Notes: generated from the sequence alone by a model not told the origin. Shown: positions 8,659 to 18,034, counted from the first letter of the stretch. The stretch is 64,000 nucleotides of DNA from Streptomyces griseoviridis (GCA_014649155.1 BMSM01000008.1:1-64000); one strand, 5' to 3'. Numbers and translations: made by a program.

Positions 8659-10254
8659 ATGAGGACCCGTCGGATACGAGGCGCCGCCGTCGTGGCCGCG
8701 CTGGCCGTGGGCGCCGGCGCCTGCTCCGCGCCGGGAGGCACCGACGGCGCCGGCGCGGACGGGAAGGCGGGCGGGTCCGTCGTGATCGGGGTGGCCTCCG
8801 AACCGGACACGCTCAGCCCGCTGCTCGGCTACGGCAAGGACGGCAACTCCAAGATCTTCGACGGGCTGCTCGCCCGCGACACCGACCTGCGGCTCAAGCC
8901 CGCGCTGGCGAAGGCCCTCCCGGAGATCGGCGACGGCGGGCGGACGTACACCTACCGCCTGCGCGAGGGCGTGGAGTTCAGCGACGGCGAACCGCTCACC
9001 GCCGACGACGTGGTCTACACGTACGAGACGATCCTCGACCCGGCCACCAACACCACCGCGCGCAGCGAGCTGGACGCCGTCGAGAGCGTCCGGGCGGACG
9101 GCGACCACACGGTGGTGTTCAGGCTGAAGTACCCCTACGCGCCGTTCGCCGCGCGCACCGTGCTGCCCGTGGTGCCCGAGCACGTGGCGGGCCGGCAGGA
9201 CCCCAACACCGGCTCCTTCAACACGAAGCCGGTCGGCACCGGCCCGTACACGCTCGTCGACTGGCGCAAGGGCGAGAAGCTCACCTTCGCGGCCAACCCG
9301 CACTACTGGGGCGGCGCACCGGCCGTGAAGTCCCTCACCATGGCGATCGTCGCCGACGACAACGTCCGCGCGACCCGCCTGCGCTCCGGCGACCTGGACG
9401 GCGCGGTCCTGCCGCCCGACCTCGCCGCGACCTTCGCCGACGACCGCGGCAGACGCACGTACGAGGCGAAGACCTACGACTTCCGGGCCGTCACCCTCCC
9501 CACCGCCGGCCCGGTCACCGGGGACCGGGCGATCCGCCGGGCGCTGGACGCCGCCGTGGACCGCCGGGCCATGGTCGACCGCATCCTCGACGGCGCCGGC
9601 CTCCCGGCGTACGGGCCGCTGCCCGCCGACGACCCCTGGTACACCGAGGACATCGAACGCGACCAGGACCTCGGCGCGGCCCGCCGCCTCCTGGACCGGG
9701 CGGGCTGGAAGGAGGGCGGCGACGGCGTCCGCGCCAAGTACGGACGGCGGGCCGCGTTCACCCTCTACTACCCCTCCGGCGACAAGGTCCGCCAGGACCA
9801 CGCCCTCGCCTACGCCTCCGACGCCAGGAAGGCCGGCATCGAGGTGAAGGCGGAGGGCGCCACCTGGGAGGTCATCGAACCCCGGATGGGCCGGGACGCC
9901 GTCCTGGCCGGCTTCGGCAGCGTCGGCGACCCCGACTTCGGCCTCTACACCCTGCTGCACTCCTCCCTCGCCGGCGACGGCTTCAACAACATGGCCCGCT
10001 ATGACGTCCCGGCCGTCGACAAGGCCCTCGACGCCGGCCGCCGCGGCCAGGACCCCGGCACCCGCCGCACCGCCTACGACACGGTCCAGCGGGCCCTCGT
10101 CGACGACCCCGGCTACACCTTCCTCACCCACATCGACCACCTCTACGTCCTCGCCGACCGCTGGGACGGCCCCAGCACCCAGCTCGAACCGCACGAGCAC
10201 GGCTTCGCCAGCGGTCCCTGGTGGAACGTCGAGGAGTGGCGGCCCCGGGCATGA
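8659..10254 (+). CDS. nikA: ABC transporter substrate-binding lipoprotein, probable nickel-binding NikA
   Basis: A 531-residue extracytoplasmic solute-binding protein of family 5 (peptide/nickel type). The signal peptide ends in a lipobox, GAGAC with Cys at about residue 22, so the protein is predicted to be lipid-anchored outside the membrane. The mature part contains the family-5 signature region (YTYRLREGVEFSDGEPLTADDVVYTYE). ATG 8659 follows a purine-rich GGGTGGGGG. It is the first gene of a five-gene operon and its stop overlaps the permease start (ATGA). Family 5 also includes peptide binders. Nickel is inferred from the Nur-like box and the nearby nickel exporter, not from binding residues. 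Confidence 0.75.
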   Translation: MRTRRIRGAAVVAALAVGAGACSAPGGTDGAGADGKAGGSVVIGVASEPDTLSPLLGYGKDGNSKIFDGLLARDTDLRLKPALAKALPEIGDGGRTYTYRLREGVEFSDGEPLTADDVVYTYETILDPATNTTARSELDAVESVRADGDHTVVFRLKYPYAPFAARTVLPVVPEHVAGRQDPNTGSFNTKPVGTGPYTLVDWRKGEKLTFAANPHYWGGAPAVKSLTMAIVADDNVRATRLRSGDLDGAVLPPDLAATFADDRGRRTYEAKTYDFRAVTLPTAGPVTGDRAIRRALDAAVDRRAMVDRILDGAGLPAYGPLPADDPWYTEDIERDQDLGAARRLLDRAGWKEGGDGVRAKYGRRAAFTLYYPSGDKVRQDHALAYASDARKAGIEVKAEGATWEVIEPRMGRDAVLAGFGSVGDPDFGLYTLLHSSLAGDGFNNMARYDVPAVDKALDAGRRGQDPGTRRTAYDTVQRALVDDPGYTFLTHIDHLYVLADRWDGPSTQLEPHEHGFASGPWWNVEEWRPRA

Positions 10255-11243
10255 GCGCGCTCCCCTGGGGAGCGATGGCCCGGCTGACGGGGCGGCGGGC
10301 GCTGTCCGCCGCCCCCGTCCTGGCCGGAGTCACCTTCGGCGTCTTCGCCCTCGCCGCCGCCTCCCCGTTCGATCCCGTCAAGGCGTACGCCGGCACCGCC
10401 GCGCTCGGCGCCGACCAGGAGACCCTGGACCGGCTCCGCGCCAACCTCGGCGCCGACGAGCCCTTCGTCACCCGCTGGTGGGAGTGGCTGACCGCCGCGC
10501 TCGGCGGCGACCTCGGCCACTCCGGCGTGCTGCGGCAGCCGGTCGCCCAGGTCATCACCGAACGCCTCGGCTGGTCCGCGCTGCTGTGCGCAACCGCCTT
10601 CACCGCCGCCGTGCTCACCGGCACCGTGCTCGGCGTGCTGGCCGCCCGGCGCCCCGGCTCGCTCCTGGACCGGGCGGTGACCTCCCTCGCCTACGTCCTG
10701 GAGGCGGCCCCGGTCTTCTGGACCGGGCTGCTCGCCGTCTGGCTGTTCGCCCTCGAGTGGCCCCTCCTGCCGGCCGGCGGCCTCACCGACACGGCCGCCG
10801 GACACGTCACCCCCGCCCAGGTCGCGAGCCACCTCGTCCTCCCCGCGAGCGTCCTCGCCGTCTCCCAGCTGCCCTGGTTCACCCTGTACGTCCGCCAGGG
10901 CGTCGGCGACGCCCTCGCGGAGGACCCGGTGCGCGGCGCCCGCGCCCGCGGCCTCGGTGAAGCCACCGTGCTGCTCGGCCACGCCCTGCGCTCGGGACTG
11001 CTGCCGGTGCTCACCCTCATCGGCTCCCGCGTGCCCGAACTCATCACCGGCGCCCTGCTGGTGGAGACCGTCTTCAGCTGGCCCGGCATCGCCTCGGCCA
11101 CCGTCGAGGCCGCCACCGCCGTCGACTTCCCGCTGCTCGCCGCGCTGACCACCCTCGCCACCGCCGCCGTCCTCGCCGGAAACCTCCTCGCGGACCTGCT
11201 CTACGGACTCTTCGACCCGAGGGTGAGGCTCAGTGACCTCTGA
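10251..11243 (+). CDS. nikB: ABC transporter permease, probable NikB
   Basis: A 330-residue inner-membrane permease of the DppB/OppB/NikB family. It has an N-terminal membrane segment (about 18-38), a long extracytoplasmic loop, five more hydrophobic segments from about residue 105, and the cytoplasmic EAA-type loop (ARARGLGEATVLLGHALRSG) that docks the ATPase. It would form the heterodimeric channel with the next permease. It is coupled to nikA by an ATGA overlap and overlaps nikC by 11 bp. Confidence 0.78.
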   Translation: MSALPWGAMARLTGRRALSAAPVLAGVTFGVFALAAASPFDPVKAYAGTAALGADQETLDRLRANLGADEPFVTRWWEWLTAALGGDLGHSGVLRQPVAQVITERLGWSALLCATAFTAAVLTGTVLGVLAARRPGSLLDRAVTSLAYVLEAAPVFWTGLLAVWLFALEWPLLPAGGLTDTAAGHVTPAQVASHLVLPASVLAVSQLPWFTLYVRQGVGDALAEDPVRGARARGLGEATVLLGHALRSGLLPVLTLIGSRVPELITGALLVETVFSWPGIASATVEAATAVDFPLLAALTTLATAAVLAGNLLADLLYGLFDPRVRLSDL

Positions 11244-12198
11244 GACCCCGACGACCAGGACGACCACCACGACCGAGACCACCACCACGACCACCACGAC
11301 CAAGGCGACCAAGGTGACCAAGGTGACCGCGGCTGCCGCCGGCGCCCTCACGGCGGCGGCCCGCGGTGGTGCCCGCCGCCGCACCCTGCGCCTGCGCGTC
11401 TCCGCCACGCTGCTCGCCGCGGCCGTGCTGGCCGTGCTGCTCGTCCCGCCGTTCGTCCGGCTCGACCAGCAGGCGGTCGACCTCGCGGCCGAGCTGCTGC
11501 CGCCGAGCGCCGCCCACCCCTTCGGCACCGACGACGTCGGCCGCGACCTGCTGCTGCGCTGCGTGTACGGGCTGCGCGTCTCCCTGCTGGTCGGGGTCGC
11601 GGCGGCACTCACGGCGACCGTCGTCGGCACCGCGGTGGGCGCCGCCGCCGGGGCGCTGGGCGGCTGGTTCGACCGGTGCGTCATGCGGCTGGTCGACGCC
11701 TTCTCCGCCGTACCGCACCTGCTGCTCGGGGTGTTCATCGTGGCGCTGTTCCGCCCCGGGGTGGGGCCGGTGGTCGTCTCGGTGGCGCTCACCCACTGGC
11801 TGTCCACCGCCCGTATCGTCCGCGCCGAGGTGCTCTCCCTGCGCTCCCGGCCCTATATCGACGCCGCCGTCTCCGGGGGCGCGTCCCGGTGGCGGGTGAC
11901 GGTACGGCACCTGCTGCCCGGGGTGCTGCCGCAGGCCGCGCTGGCCGCCGTACTGATGGTGCCGCACGCCATGTGGCACGAGTCGGCGCTCTCCTTCCTC
12001 GGGCTCGGCCTGCCCACCCACCTGGCGAGCCTCGGCAACCTCATCCAGGACGCCCGCGGCTCCCTGCTCACCGGGCAGTGGTGGCCGACCCTCTTCCCGG
12101 GCCTGTTCCTCATCGTCCCCACCCTCGCCGTCGCGGGCCTCGCCGGGGCGTGGCGGGAGCGGATCAACCCCCGCCGCCGATCGGAGCTGATGCTGTGA
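11233..12198 (+). CDS. nikC: ABC transporter permease with Thr-rich N-terminus, probable NikC
   Basis: A 321-residue DppC/OppC/NikC-type permease. Six hydrophobic segments begin at about residue 58, and the EAA loop includes YIDAAVSGGASRWRVTVRHLLPG. GTG 11233 is the upstream-most start and lies inside the nikB end. Oddly, the first 30 residues are almost all Thr (TTTTT and TTTTTTTT runs) followed by KATKVTKV, encoded by a near-perfect ACC/ACG tract at about 11245-11325. This tail is absent from typical NikC proteins and could be slippage-prone. A later start would remove it but I see no obvious alternative with a ribosome-binding site. The stop overlaps nikD (GTGA). Confidence 0.76.
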   Translation: MTSETPTTRTTTTTETTTTTTTTKATKVTKVTAAAAGALTAAARGGARRRTLRLRVSATLLAAAVLAVLLVPPFVRLDQQAVDLAAELLPPSAAHPFGTDDVGRDLLLRCVYGLRVSLLVGVAAALTATVVGTAVGAAAGALGGWFDRCVMRLVDAFSAVPHLLLGVFIVALFRPGVGPVVVSVALTHWLSTARIVRAEVLSLRSRPYIDAAVSGGASRWRVTVRHLLPGVLPQAALAAVLMVPHAMWHESALSFLGLGLPTHLASLGNLIQDARGSLLTGQWWPTLFPGLFLIVPTLAVAGLAGAWRERINPRRRSELML

Positions 12199-13250
12199 CG
12201 CCGCCCCAGCCACCCCAGCCGTCCCCCTCACCCGTGCCGGACGCGCCGGACGCGCCGGACGCGCCGGACGCGCCGACCGCCCCCGTCCTCTCCGTCCGCG
12301 GCCTCACCGTGCGGTTCCTGATGCCCGGCGGACGGCGCGTCGCCGCCGTCACCGACGTCCGCTTCGACGTGCGGCCCGGCGAGTGCCTCGCCCTGATCGG
12401 CGAGAGCGGCTGCGGCAAGTCCGTGCTGACCTCCGCCCTCCTCGGCCTGCTCCCCGGCAACGCCCGCACCACCGGCTCCGCCCTCCTCGGCGACCTGGAC
12501 CTGCTCACCGCCGACGAGCGCACCCTCGCCCGCACCGTACGGGGCCGCCGGATCGGCCTGGTCCCGCAGAGCCCGGCCGCCCACCTCACCCCCGTCCGCA
12601 CCGTCCGCTCCCACCTGTCGGAGACCGTCGCGGCCCTGACCGGCGTCCGGGGCCGTACCGCCCGCCGCGCCGCCGCCGAGGCCGCCGCCGCCCGTGCCGC
12701 GTTCCCCGCAGGGCACCTCGACCGCCACCCGCACGAACTGTCCGGCGGCCTCGCCCAGCGCGCCGCCACCGCCCTCGCCCTGGTCGGCGACGCGCCCCTG
12801 CTGCTCGCGGACGAGCCGACCACCGGCCTCGACCGCGACCTGGTGGACCACACCGTCGACGCCCTGCGCCGCCACGTCGACGCCGGTCCGGACGGCACCG
12901 GCCGGGCCCTGCTGATGATCACCCACGACCTGGCCGCCGCCGCCCGCGTCGCCGACCGCGTCGCCGTCATGTACGCGGGCCGCGTCGTCGAACTCGCCGA
13001 CGCCGCCGCCTTTTTCGGCGCTCCCGGCCCCCGCCACCCCTACAGCCGGGGCCTGCTCCAGGCCCTGCCCGACCGCGCCTTCACCCCCATCCCCGGCCTG
13101 CCCCCGGAGCTGACCGACCTGCCCGCCGGCTGCGCCTTCGCCGCCCGCTGCGCCCGCGCCACCGACCGCTGCGCCACCCCGCCGGGACCCGCCGACCCGG
13201 TCGCCTGCCACCACCCGCACCCCGCCGCCCCGGAGGCCACCCGTGCTTGA
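12195..13250 (+). CDS. nikD: ABC transporter ATP-binding protein, probable NikD
   Basis: A 351-residue ATPase of the oligopeptide/nickel family. Walker A is GESGCGKS, the signature is LSGGLAQR, Walker B is LLLADEPTTGLD, and the switch His lies in MITHDL. The C-terminal extension CAFAARC...RC...C is the oligopeptide-transporter C-terminal domain. The N-terminus carries four DAP repeats. GTG 12195 overlaps the nikC stop by GTGA. It works as a heterodimer with the next gene product to power import. Confidence 0.78.
   Translation: MTPPQPPQPSPSPVPDAPDAPDAPDAPTAPVLSVRGLTVRFLMPGGRRVAAVTDVRFDVRPGECLALIGESGCGKSVLTSALLGLLPGNARTTGSALLGDLDLLTADERTLARTVRGRRIGLVPQSPAAHLTPVRTVRSHLSETVAALTGVRGRTARRAAAEAAAARAAFPAGHLDRHPHELSGGLAQRAATALALVGDAPLLLADEPTTGLDRDLVDHTVDALRRHVDAGPDGTGRALLMITHDLAAAARVADRVAVMYAGRVVELADAAAFFGAPGPRHPYSRGLLQALPDRAFTPIPGLPPELTDLPAGCAFAARCARATDRCATPPGPADPVACHHPHPAAPEATRA
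12237..12272 (+). repeat. Four tandem 9-bp units inside nikD
   Basis: The unit CCGGACGCG is repeated four times in frame, giving the PDAPDAPDAPDAP linker before the ATPase domain. The unit is a multiple of three, so copy-number changes would not break the gene. Confidence 0.9.
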
Positions 13251-13989
13251 CCTGCGCTCGGTCACCGCCGGATACACCCGGGGCGCCCCCGTCCTGCGGG
13301 ACGTCTCCCTGACCGTCGCGCCCGGTGAGGCGGTCGGCCTGCTCGGCCCCAGCGGCTGCGGCAAGTCCACCCTCGCCCGGGTCGCCGCCCTGCTGCACCG
13401 GCCGGACGCGGGCACCGTCACCGTGGACGGCGAGCCGGTACGCCGCTGGCGGCACCGCGCGCCGCGCGACCTGCGCACCGCCTTCGGCGTCGTCTTCCAG
13501 CAGGCCCGGCAGGCCGCCGACCCCCGGCTCCGGCTGGCCGACCTGATCGCGGAGCCGCTGCGGGCCACCGGCCGCCGCGCCGAGGTGGCGCGGCGGGTCC
13601 CCGAACTGGCCGCCGCGGTCGGCCTCACCGGCGATCTGCCGGCCCGCCGCCCGCACGAGGTCAGCGACGGCCAGCTCCAGCGCGCCTGCCTGGCCCGCGC
13701 CCTGGTGCTGCGCCCGCGCTGGCTGGTGTGCGACGAGATGACCGCGATGCTCGACGCCTCCACCACCGCCGCGCTGGTCGCCGTGGTCGAGGAGTACCGC
13801 GCCGCCACCGGCGCGGGCCTGCTGGCGGTGGGCCACGACCGGGTGCTGCTGGAGCGCTGGTGCGACCGCACGGTCGACTGGGCGCCCGGCTGGACGGCCG
13901 CCGGGGCGGCCGACGGGACGCGGAACCAGTCTCCTCAAGACCCCACACATTCCGACAGGGTGATTGATTCGGTTGTGTCCGGGTCCTAG
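13243..13989 (+). CDS. nikE: ABC transporter ATP-binding protein, probable NikE
   Basis: A 248-residue second ATPase. Walker A is GPSGCGKST and Walker B is WLVCDEMTAMLD. The signature is unusual (VSDGQLQR instead of LSGGQ), and Met-Thr replaces the common Pro-Thr after the catalytic Glu. These differences suggest this subunit may have the less active half-site. GTG 13243 starts inside the nikD end (8-bp overlap). The stop codon at 13987-13989 also forms part of the -10 element of the following promoter. Confidence 0.76.
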   Translation: MLDLRSVTAGYTRGAPVLRDVSLTVAPGEAVGLLGPSGCGKSTLARVAALLHRPDAGTVTVDGEPVRRWRHRAPRDLRTAFGVVFQQARQAADPRLRLADLIAEPLRATGRRAEVARRVPELAAAVGLTGDLPARRPHEVSDGQLQRACLARALVLRPRWLVCDEMTAMLDASTTAALVAVVEEYRAATGAGLLAVGHDRVLLERWCDRTVDWAPGWTAAGAADGTRNQSPQDPTHSDRVIDSVVSGS

Positions 13990-13992
13990 GGT
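13964..13992 (+). promoter_or_regulatory. Sigma-70-type promoter for the beta-galactosidase gene
   Basis: TTGATT (13964-13969), a 17-bp spacer and TAGGGT (13987-13992) match the Streptomyces HrdB-type consensus closely. The -10 begins at the nikE stop codon, so transcription of the sugar gene starts right where the transporter operon ends, leaving a leader of roughly 105 bases. Confidence 0.6.
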
Positions 13993-14105
13993 GACCGTGT
14001 TTCAGTAACCGCTCCCTCACCGGCAGTCGCCATGCCCCACCACCGCAACTGCCGTTCGCGCACCGTGCGTTGAGCCGCCCCCCGAATCAACGGAAGGCCA
14101 CGGTC

Positions 14106-17100
14106 ATGCCGCACCCGCCTGTTTCCCCCGCCGCGCCGCCGGTCGTCAGCCGCCGCCGGCTGCTGGAGGGCGGCGCCGCCGTCCTCGGCGCGCTCGCCCT
14201 GTCGTCACCGGCCGCCCGCGCCGCCGCCCCCCGCGCGGCCGGCCCCGACGCCGCCCCGGAGTGGAACGACTTCGGTGTCTTCCGGGTCGGCACCGAGCCG
14301 CCGCACACCACCCTCATGCCGTACCGGGACGTCCGGCAGGCCCTCGCGGCCGACCGCACCGACTCCCCGTACCGCCTCTCCCTCGACGGCACCTGGAAGT
14401 TCGCCTACGCCGACCGCCCCGAGGACCGGGACGCGGACTTCCACCGCACCGACCTCGACGACGGCGACTGGGGCACCATCCCGGTCCCCTCGGTCTGGCA
14501 GCTGCACGGCCACGACCGCCCGATCTACCTGAACATCACCTACCCCTACTGGGGCCCCAACGGCCGGGGCGAGGAGCCCCGCCCCCCGGCCGCGCCCACC
14601 CGGCACAACCCCGTCGGCCAGTACCGCCGTACCTTCACCGTCCCCCGCGACTGGTCCGGCCGCCGCACCTTCCTCCACTTCGAGGGCGTCAAGTCCGCGC
14701 ACTACGTGTGGATCAACGGCGAACTCGCCGGGTACGACGAGGACTCCTACACGCCCTCCGAGTACGACATCACCGACCACCTGAAGCCCGGCACCAACCA
14801 GATCGCCGTCGAGGTGTACCGCTACGCCGACGGCGACTGGCTGGAGGACCAGGACATGATCCGGCTGAGCGGCATCTTCCGCTCGGTCCACCTCTACTCC
14901 ACCCCCGCCGTGCACCTGCGCGACTTCCGGCTGGACACCCCGCTGAACGACACCTACGACGACGCCGAACTCGCCGTCACCGCGCACGTCCGGGCGTACG
15001 GCGGCGCCGACGCGGGCCGGTACACCGTGGAGACCCAGCTCTACGACACCCGCGGCCACGCCGTCTGGTCCCGGCCGCTGACGGCCACCGCCGACCTCGC
15101 CACGGCCGCCGCCGGCCAGGACGTCACCGTCCGCTCGGCCAAGGCCGTCCCGGCGCCGAGACTCTGGTCGGCCGAGCACCCGTACCTCTACACGGCCGTG
15201 CTGCGGCTGCGCGATCCCTCGGGGAAGGTGACCGAGACCCTCTCCCACCGGGTCGGCTTCCGCGAGTTCGCCCTGCGGGACGGCCTGATGCGGATCAACG
15301 GCAAGCCGGTCTCCCTGCGCGGCACCAACCGCCACGAGATGCACCCCGACCGCGGCACCGCCCTCACCCGCGAGGACCTGGTGCGGGACATCACCCTCAT
15401 CAAGCGGATGAACATCAACAGCGTCCGCACCTCGCACTACCCGAACAACCCCCTGTGGTACGAACTCGCCGACGAGTACGGCCTCTACCTCGTCGACGAG
15501 ACCAACCTGGAGACCCACGGCATCCGCGAGGAGTACCCCGGCTCCCACCCCGAGTGGACCGCCGCGTGCGTGGCCCGCGCCCAGAACATGGTGCACCGCG
15601 ACAAGAACCACCCCTCGGTGGTCATCTGGTCGCTCGGCAACGAGGCCGGCACCGGCTCCGCCTTCACCGCCATGCACGACTGGATCCGCTCCTACGACCC
15701 CACCCGCGTCATCCAGTACGAGGGCGACGACCGCCCCGGCATCAGCGACATCCGCTCCGAGATGTACGACACCCCGCAACGGGTCGAGCAGCGGGCGAAG
15801 GACACCTCCGACACCCGGCCGTACGTGATGATCGAGTACGCCCACTCGATGGGGAACTCGACCGGCAACTTCAAGAAGTACTGGGACGTCGTCCGCGCCC
15901 ACGACGTCCTCCAGGGCGGCTGGATCTGGGACTTCGTCGACCAGTCGCTGACCTGGCCGGTCCCCGACCGCATCCTGCTGCGGGAGACCGGCCCCGGCCG
16001 GCTGCGCGGCGAGGTCGTCAACCCCAGCGGCACCTTCGACCCCGGCGCCGGCCTGTCCGGCGGCACCCTCTTCGCCCGTGATCCGGGCCTGGACCTCACC
16101 GGCTCCCTCACCCTGGAGGCGTGGATCACCCCGCGCTTCCTCGGCTACCACCAGCCGATCGTGGCCAAGGGCGACACCCAGTACGCCCTGAAGCAGAACG
16201 GCGGGACGCTGGAGTTCTTCCTCTACTCCGGCGGGCAGTGGATCACCGCCACCTGGGCGCTGCCGGACGACTGGACCGGCCGCGAGCACCATGTCGCCGG
16301 GGTCTTCGACGCCGGCGCGGGCACCCTCGCCCTGTACGTCGACGGCACGGTCCGCGCCACCCGCGCCACCACCCGGCGGCCCGAGGTGAACACCGCGCCG
16401 CTCGGGCTCGCCACCGACGCCGACAACCCGACCCGCGAGTTCAGCGGCACGATCCGCCGCGCCCGGGTCTACGCCCGTGCCCTGACCGCCGCCGAACTCG
16501 CCGCCGACGACCGCTCACCCGGCGACGACGGCGTGCGCTTCTGGTTCGACGCCGCCACCGCCGGCGCCGACCGGGAACGGCCCGAGGGGAAGACCTTCCT
16601 CGCGTACGGCGGCGACTGGGGCGACAACCCCAACGACGGCGCCTTCGTCGCGGACGGCCTGATCACCGCCGACCGCCGCCACACCGGCAAGGCCGCCGAG
16701 GTCAAACGCGTCTACCAGGCGATCGACGTACGGCGGCGGTCCGGCGGCCCCGGCGCGGTGACCCTGGTCAACGAGTACCTCTTCACCGATCTGCGCGAGT
16801 TCGGCGCCCGCTGGGAACTGGTCGCCGACGGCGAGGTCGTCCGGCACGGCCGGCTGACCCGCGACCAGCTCGCCGTCGCGCCCCTGAGCGGAAAGGACAT
16901 CACCCTCCCGGTCCGGCTGCCGGACGGCCCGGCGCCCGGCACCGAGTACTTCCTCCAGCTCTCCTTCACCACCAGGGAGGACCTCCCCTGGGCGAAGGCA
17001 GGCTTCGAGGTGGCCCGCGTCCAGCTCCCCGTCGACGCGGCCGTCCCCGCCGTCACCCCCGTACCCCTGGACCGGGTGCCGGCCCTCGACCTCGACGAGG

Positions 17101-17996
17101 ACGACGACGAGATCACCGTCGACGGCGAGGACTTCACCGTCACCGTCGACCGGCGCAGCGGCCTCATCACCGCCTACCGGGCGCGCGGCATGCGGCTGCT
17201 CACCTCCGGCCCCGTGCCCAACTACTGGCGGGCGCCCACCGACAACGACCACGGCAACGGGCAGCACACCCGCAACCGGACCTGGCGCGACGCGGGCGCC
17301 CGGCGCGAGGTCACCGGCGTCCGGGTCCGGACGACCGGCGACCGGGCCGTCGAGATCGAGGTCACCGGCACCCTGCCGACCACGACGGAGTCCGCGTACA
17401 CCACCACCTACACGGTCTTCGGCAACGGCGAGATCAAGGTCGGCCACACCCTGCGCCCGGGCGCCGCGAACCTGCCGTACATCCCGGAGGTCGGCAGCCT
17501 GCTGTTCCTGCCGCGCCGCCTGGACCGGCTCCACTGGTACGGGCGCGGCCCCGAGGAGAACCACTGGGACCGCAACACCGGGACCGACGTGGGCCGGTAC
17601 TCCGGAACCGTCGCCGGGCAGTGGTCCGGGTACATCCGCCCGCAGGAGAACGGCAACAAGACCGACGTCCGCTGGGTGGCGCTCACCGACCGCTCCGGTG
17701 CCGGACTGCTCGCCACCGGCGAACCCCTGCTGGAGGTCAACGCCTCCCACTTCACGCCCGAGGACCTCTCGGCCGGGGTGCGGCACGACTACCAGCTCAC
17801 CCCGAGGGACGCGGTCGTCCTGCGCCTGAACCACCGCCAGATGGGCGTCGGCGGCGACAACAGCTGGGGCGCCCACACCCACGACGAGTTCAAACTCTTC
17901 GCCGACCGGGACTACGCCTACGCCTACCGGCTGCGTCCGATCACCGACGTACGGGAGGCGATGACGGCCGCCCGCCGGCCCACGGCCACCTCATAG
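14106..17996 (+). CDS. Secreted GH2 beta-galactosidase with inserted LamG domain
   Basis: A 1296-residue LacZ-type glycoside hydrolase. The N-terminus has a twin-arginine signal (SRRRLLEGG and a hydrophobic stretch ending ARA), so it should be exported folded. The order is sugar-binding domain, immunoglobulin-like domain, TIM barrel, and C-terminal Bgal small-chain domain. The acid/base is E513 (SLGNEAG) and the nucleophile is E577 (MIEYAHSMGNS). Uniquely, a LamG/concanavalin-like domain (about 640-800) interrupts the barrel between WDFVDQSL and YGGDWGDNPNDG, which are almost adjacent in E. coli LacZ. ATG 14106 has GGAAGG eight bases upstream. The real substrate could be another beta-galactoside. 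Confidence 0.9.
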   Translation: MPHPPVSPAAPPVVSRRRLLEGGAAVLGALALSSPAARAAAPRAAGPDAAPEWNDFGVFRVGTEPPHTTLMPYRDVRQALAADRTDSPYRLSLDGTWKFAYADRPEDRDADFHRTDLDDGDWGTIPVPSVWQLHGHDRPIYLNITYPYWGPNGRGEEPRPPAAPTRHNPVGQYRRTFTVPRDWSGRRTFLHFEGVKSAHYVWINGELAGYDEDSYTPSEYDITDHLKPGTNQIAVEVYRYADGDWLEDQDMIRLSGIFRSVHLYSTPAVHLRDFRLDTPLNDTYDDAELAVTAHVRAYGGADAGRYTVETQLYDTRGHAVWSRPLTATADLATAAAGQDVTVRSAKAVPAPRLWSAEHPYLYTAVLRLRDPSGKVTETLSHRVGFREFALRDGLMRINGKPVSLRGTNRHEMHPDRGTALTREDLVRDITLIKRMNINSVRTSHYPNNPLWYELADEYGLYLVDETNLETHGIREEYPGSHPEWTAACVARAQNMVHRDKNHPSVVIWSLGNEAGTGSAFTAMHDWIRSYDPTRVIQYEGDDRPGISDIRSEMYDTPQRVEQRAKDTSDTRPYVMIEYAHSMGNSTGNFKKYWDVVRAHDVLQGGWIWDFVDQSLTWPVPDRILLRETGPGRLRGEVVNPSGTFDPGAGLSGGTLFARDPGLDLTGSLTLEAWITPRFLGYHQPIVAKGDTQYALKQNGGTLEFFLYSGGQWITATWALPDDWTGREHHVAGVFDAGAGTLALYVDGTVRATRATTRRPEVNTAPLGLATDADNPTREFSGTIRRARVYARALTAAELAADDRSPGDDGVRFWFDAATAGADRERPEGKTFLAYGGDWGDNPNDGAFVADGLITADRRHTGKAAEVKRVYQAIDVRRRSGGPGAVTLVNEYLFTDLREFGARWELVADGEVVRHGRLTRDQLAVAPLSGKDITLPVRLPDGPAPGTEYFLQLSFTTREDLPWAKAGFEVARVQLPVDAAVPAVTPVPLDRVPALDLDEDDDEITVDGEDFTVTVDRRSGLITAYRARGMRLLTSGPVPNYWRAPTDNDHGNGQHTRNRTWRDAGARREVTGVRVRTTGDRAVEIEVTGTLPTTTESAYTTTYTVFGNGEIKVGHTLRPGAANLPYIPEVGSLLFLPRRLDRLHWYGRGPEENHWDRNTGTDVGRYSGTVAGQWSGYIRPQENGNKTDVRWVALTDRSGAGLLATGEPLLEVNASHFTPEDLSAGVRHDYQLTPRDAVVLRLNHRQMGVGGDNSWGAHTHDEFKLFADRDYAYAYRLRPITDVREAMTAARRPTATS

Positions 17997-18010
17997 CCGC
18001 ATGAGGAGCG

Positions 18011-18034
18011 GGGAGTCCGGGCAGCCGGGCTCCC
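18011..18034 (+). terminator. Hairpin between beta-galactosidase and the DUF72 gene
   Basis: GGGAGTCCGG (18011-18020) pairs with CCGGGCTCCC (18025-18034) over a 4-base loop, with one G-T pair. It could terminate the beta-galactosidase transcript. It touches the next start codon (18035), so it could also control translation of that gene. No T-run follows. Confidence 0.4.

Noticed and set aside
8515..8660. Additional promoter elements between the macro-domain gene and nikA
   Set aside because: Apart from the Nur-like palindrome I could not find a -35/-10 pair good enough to report.
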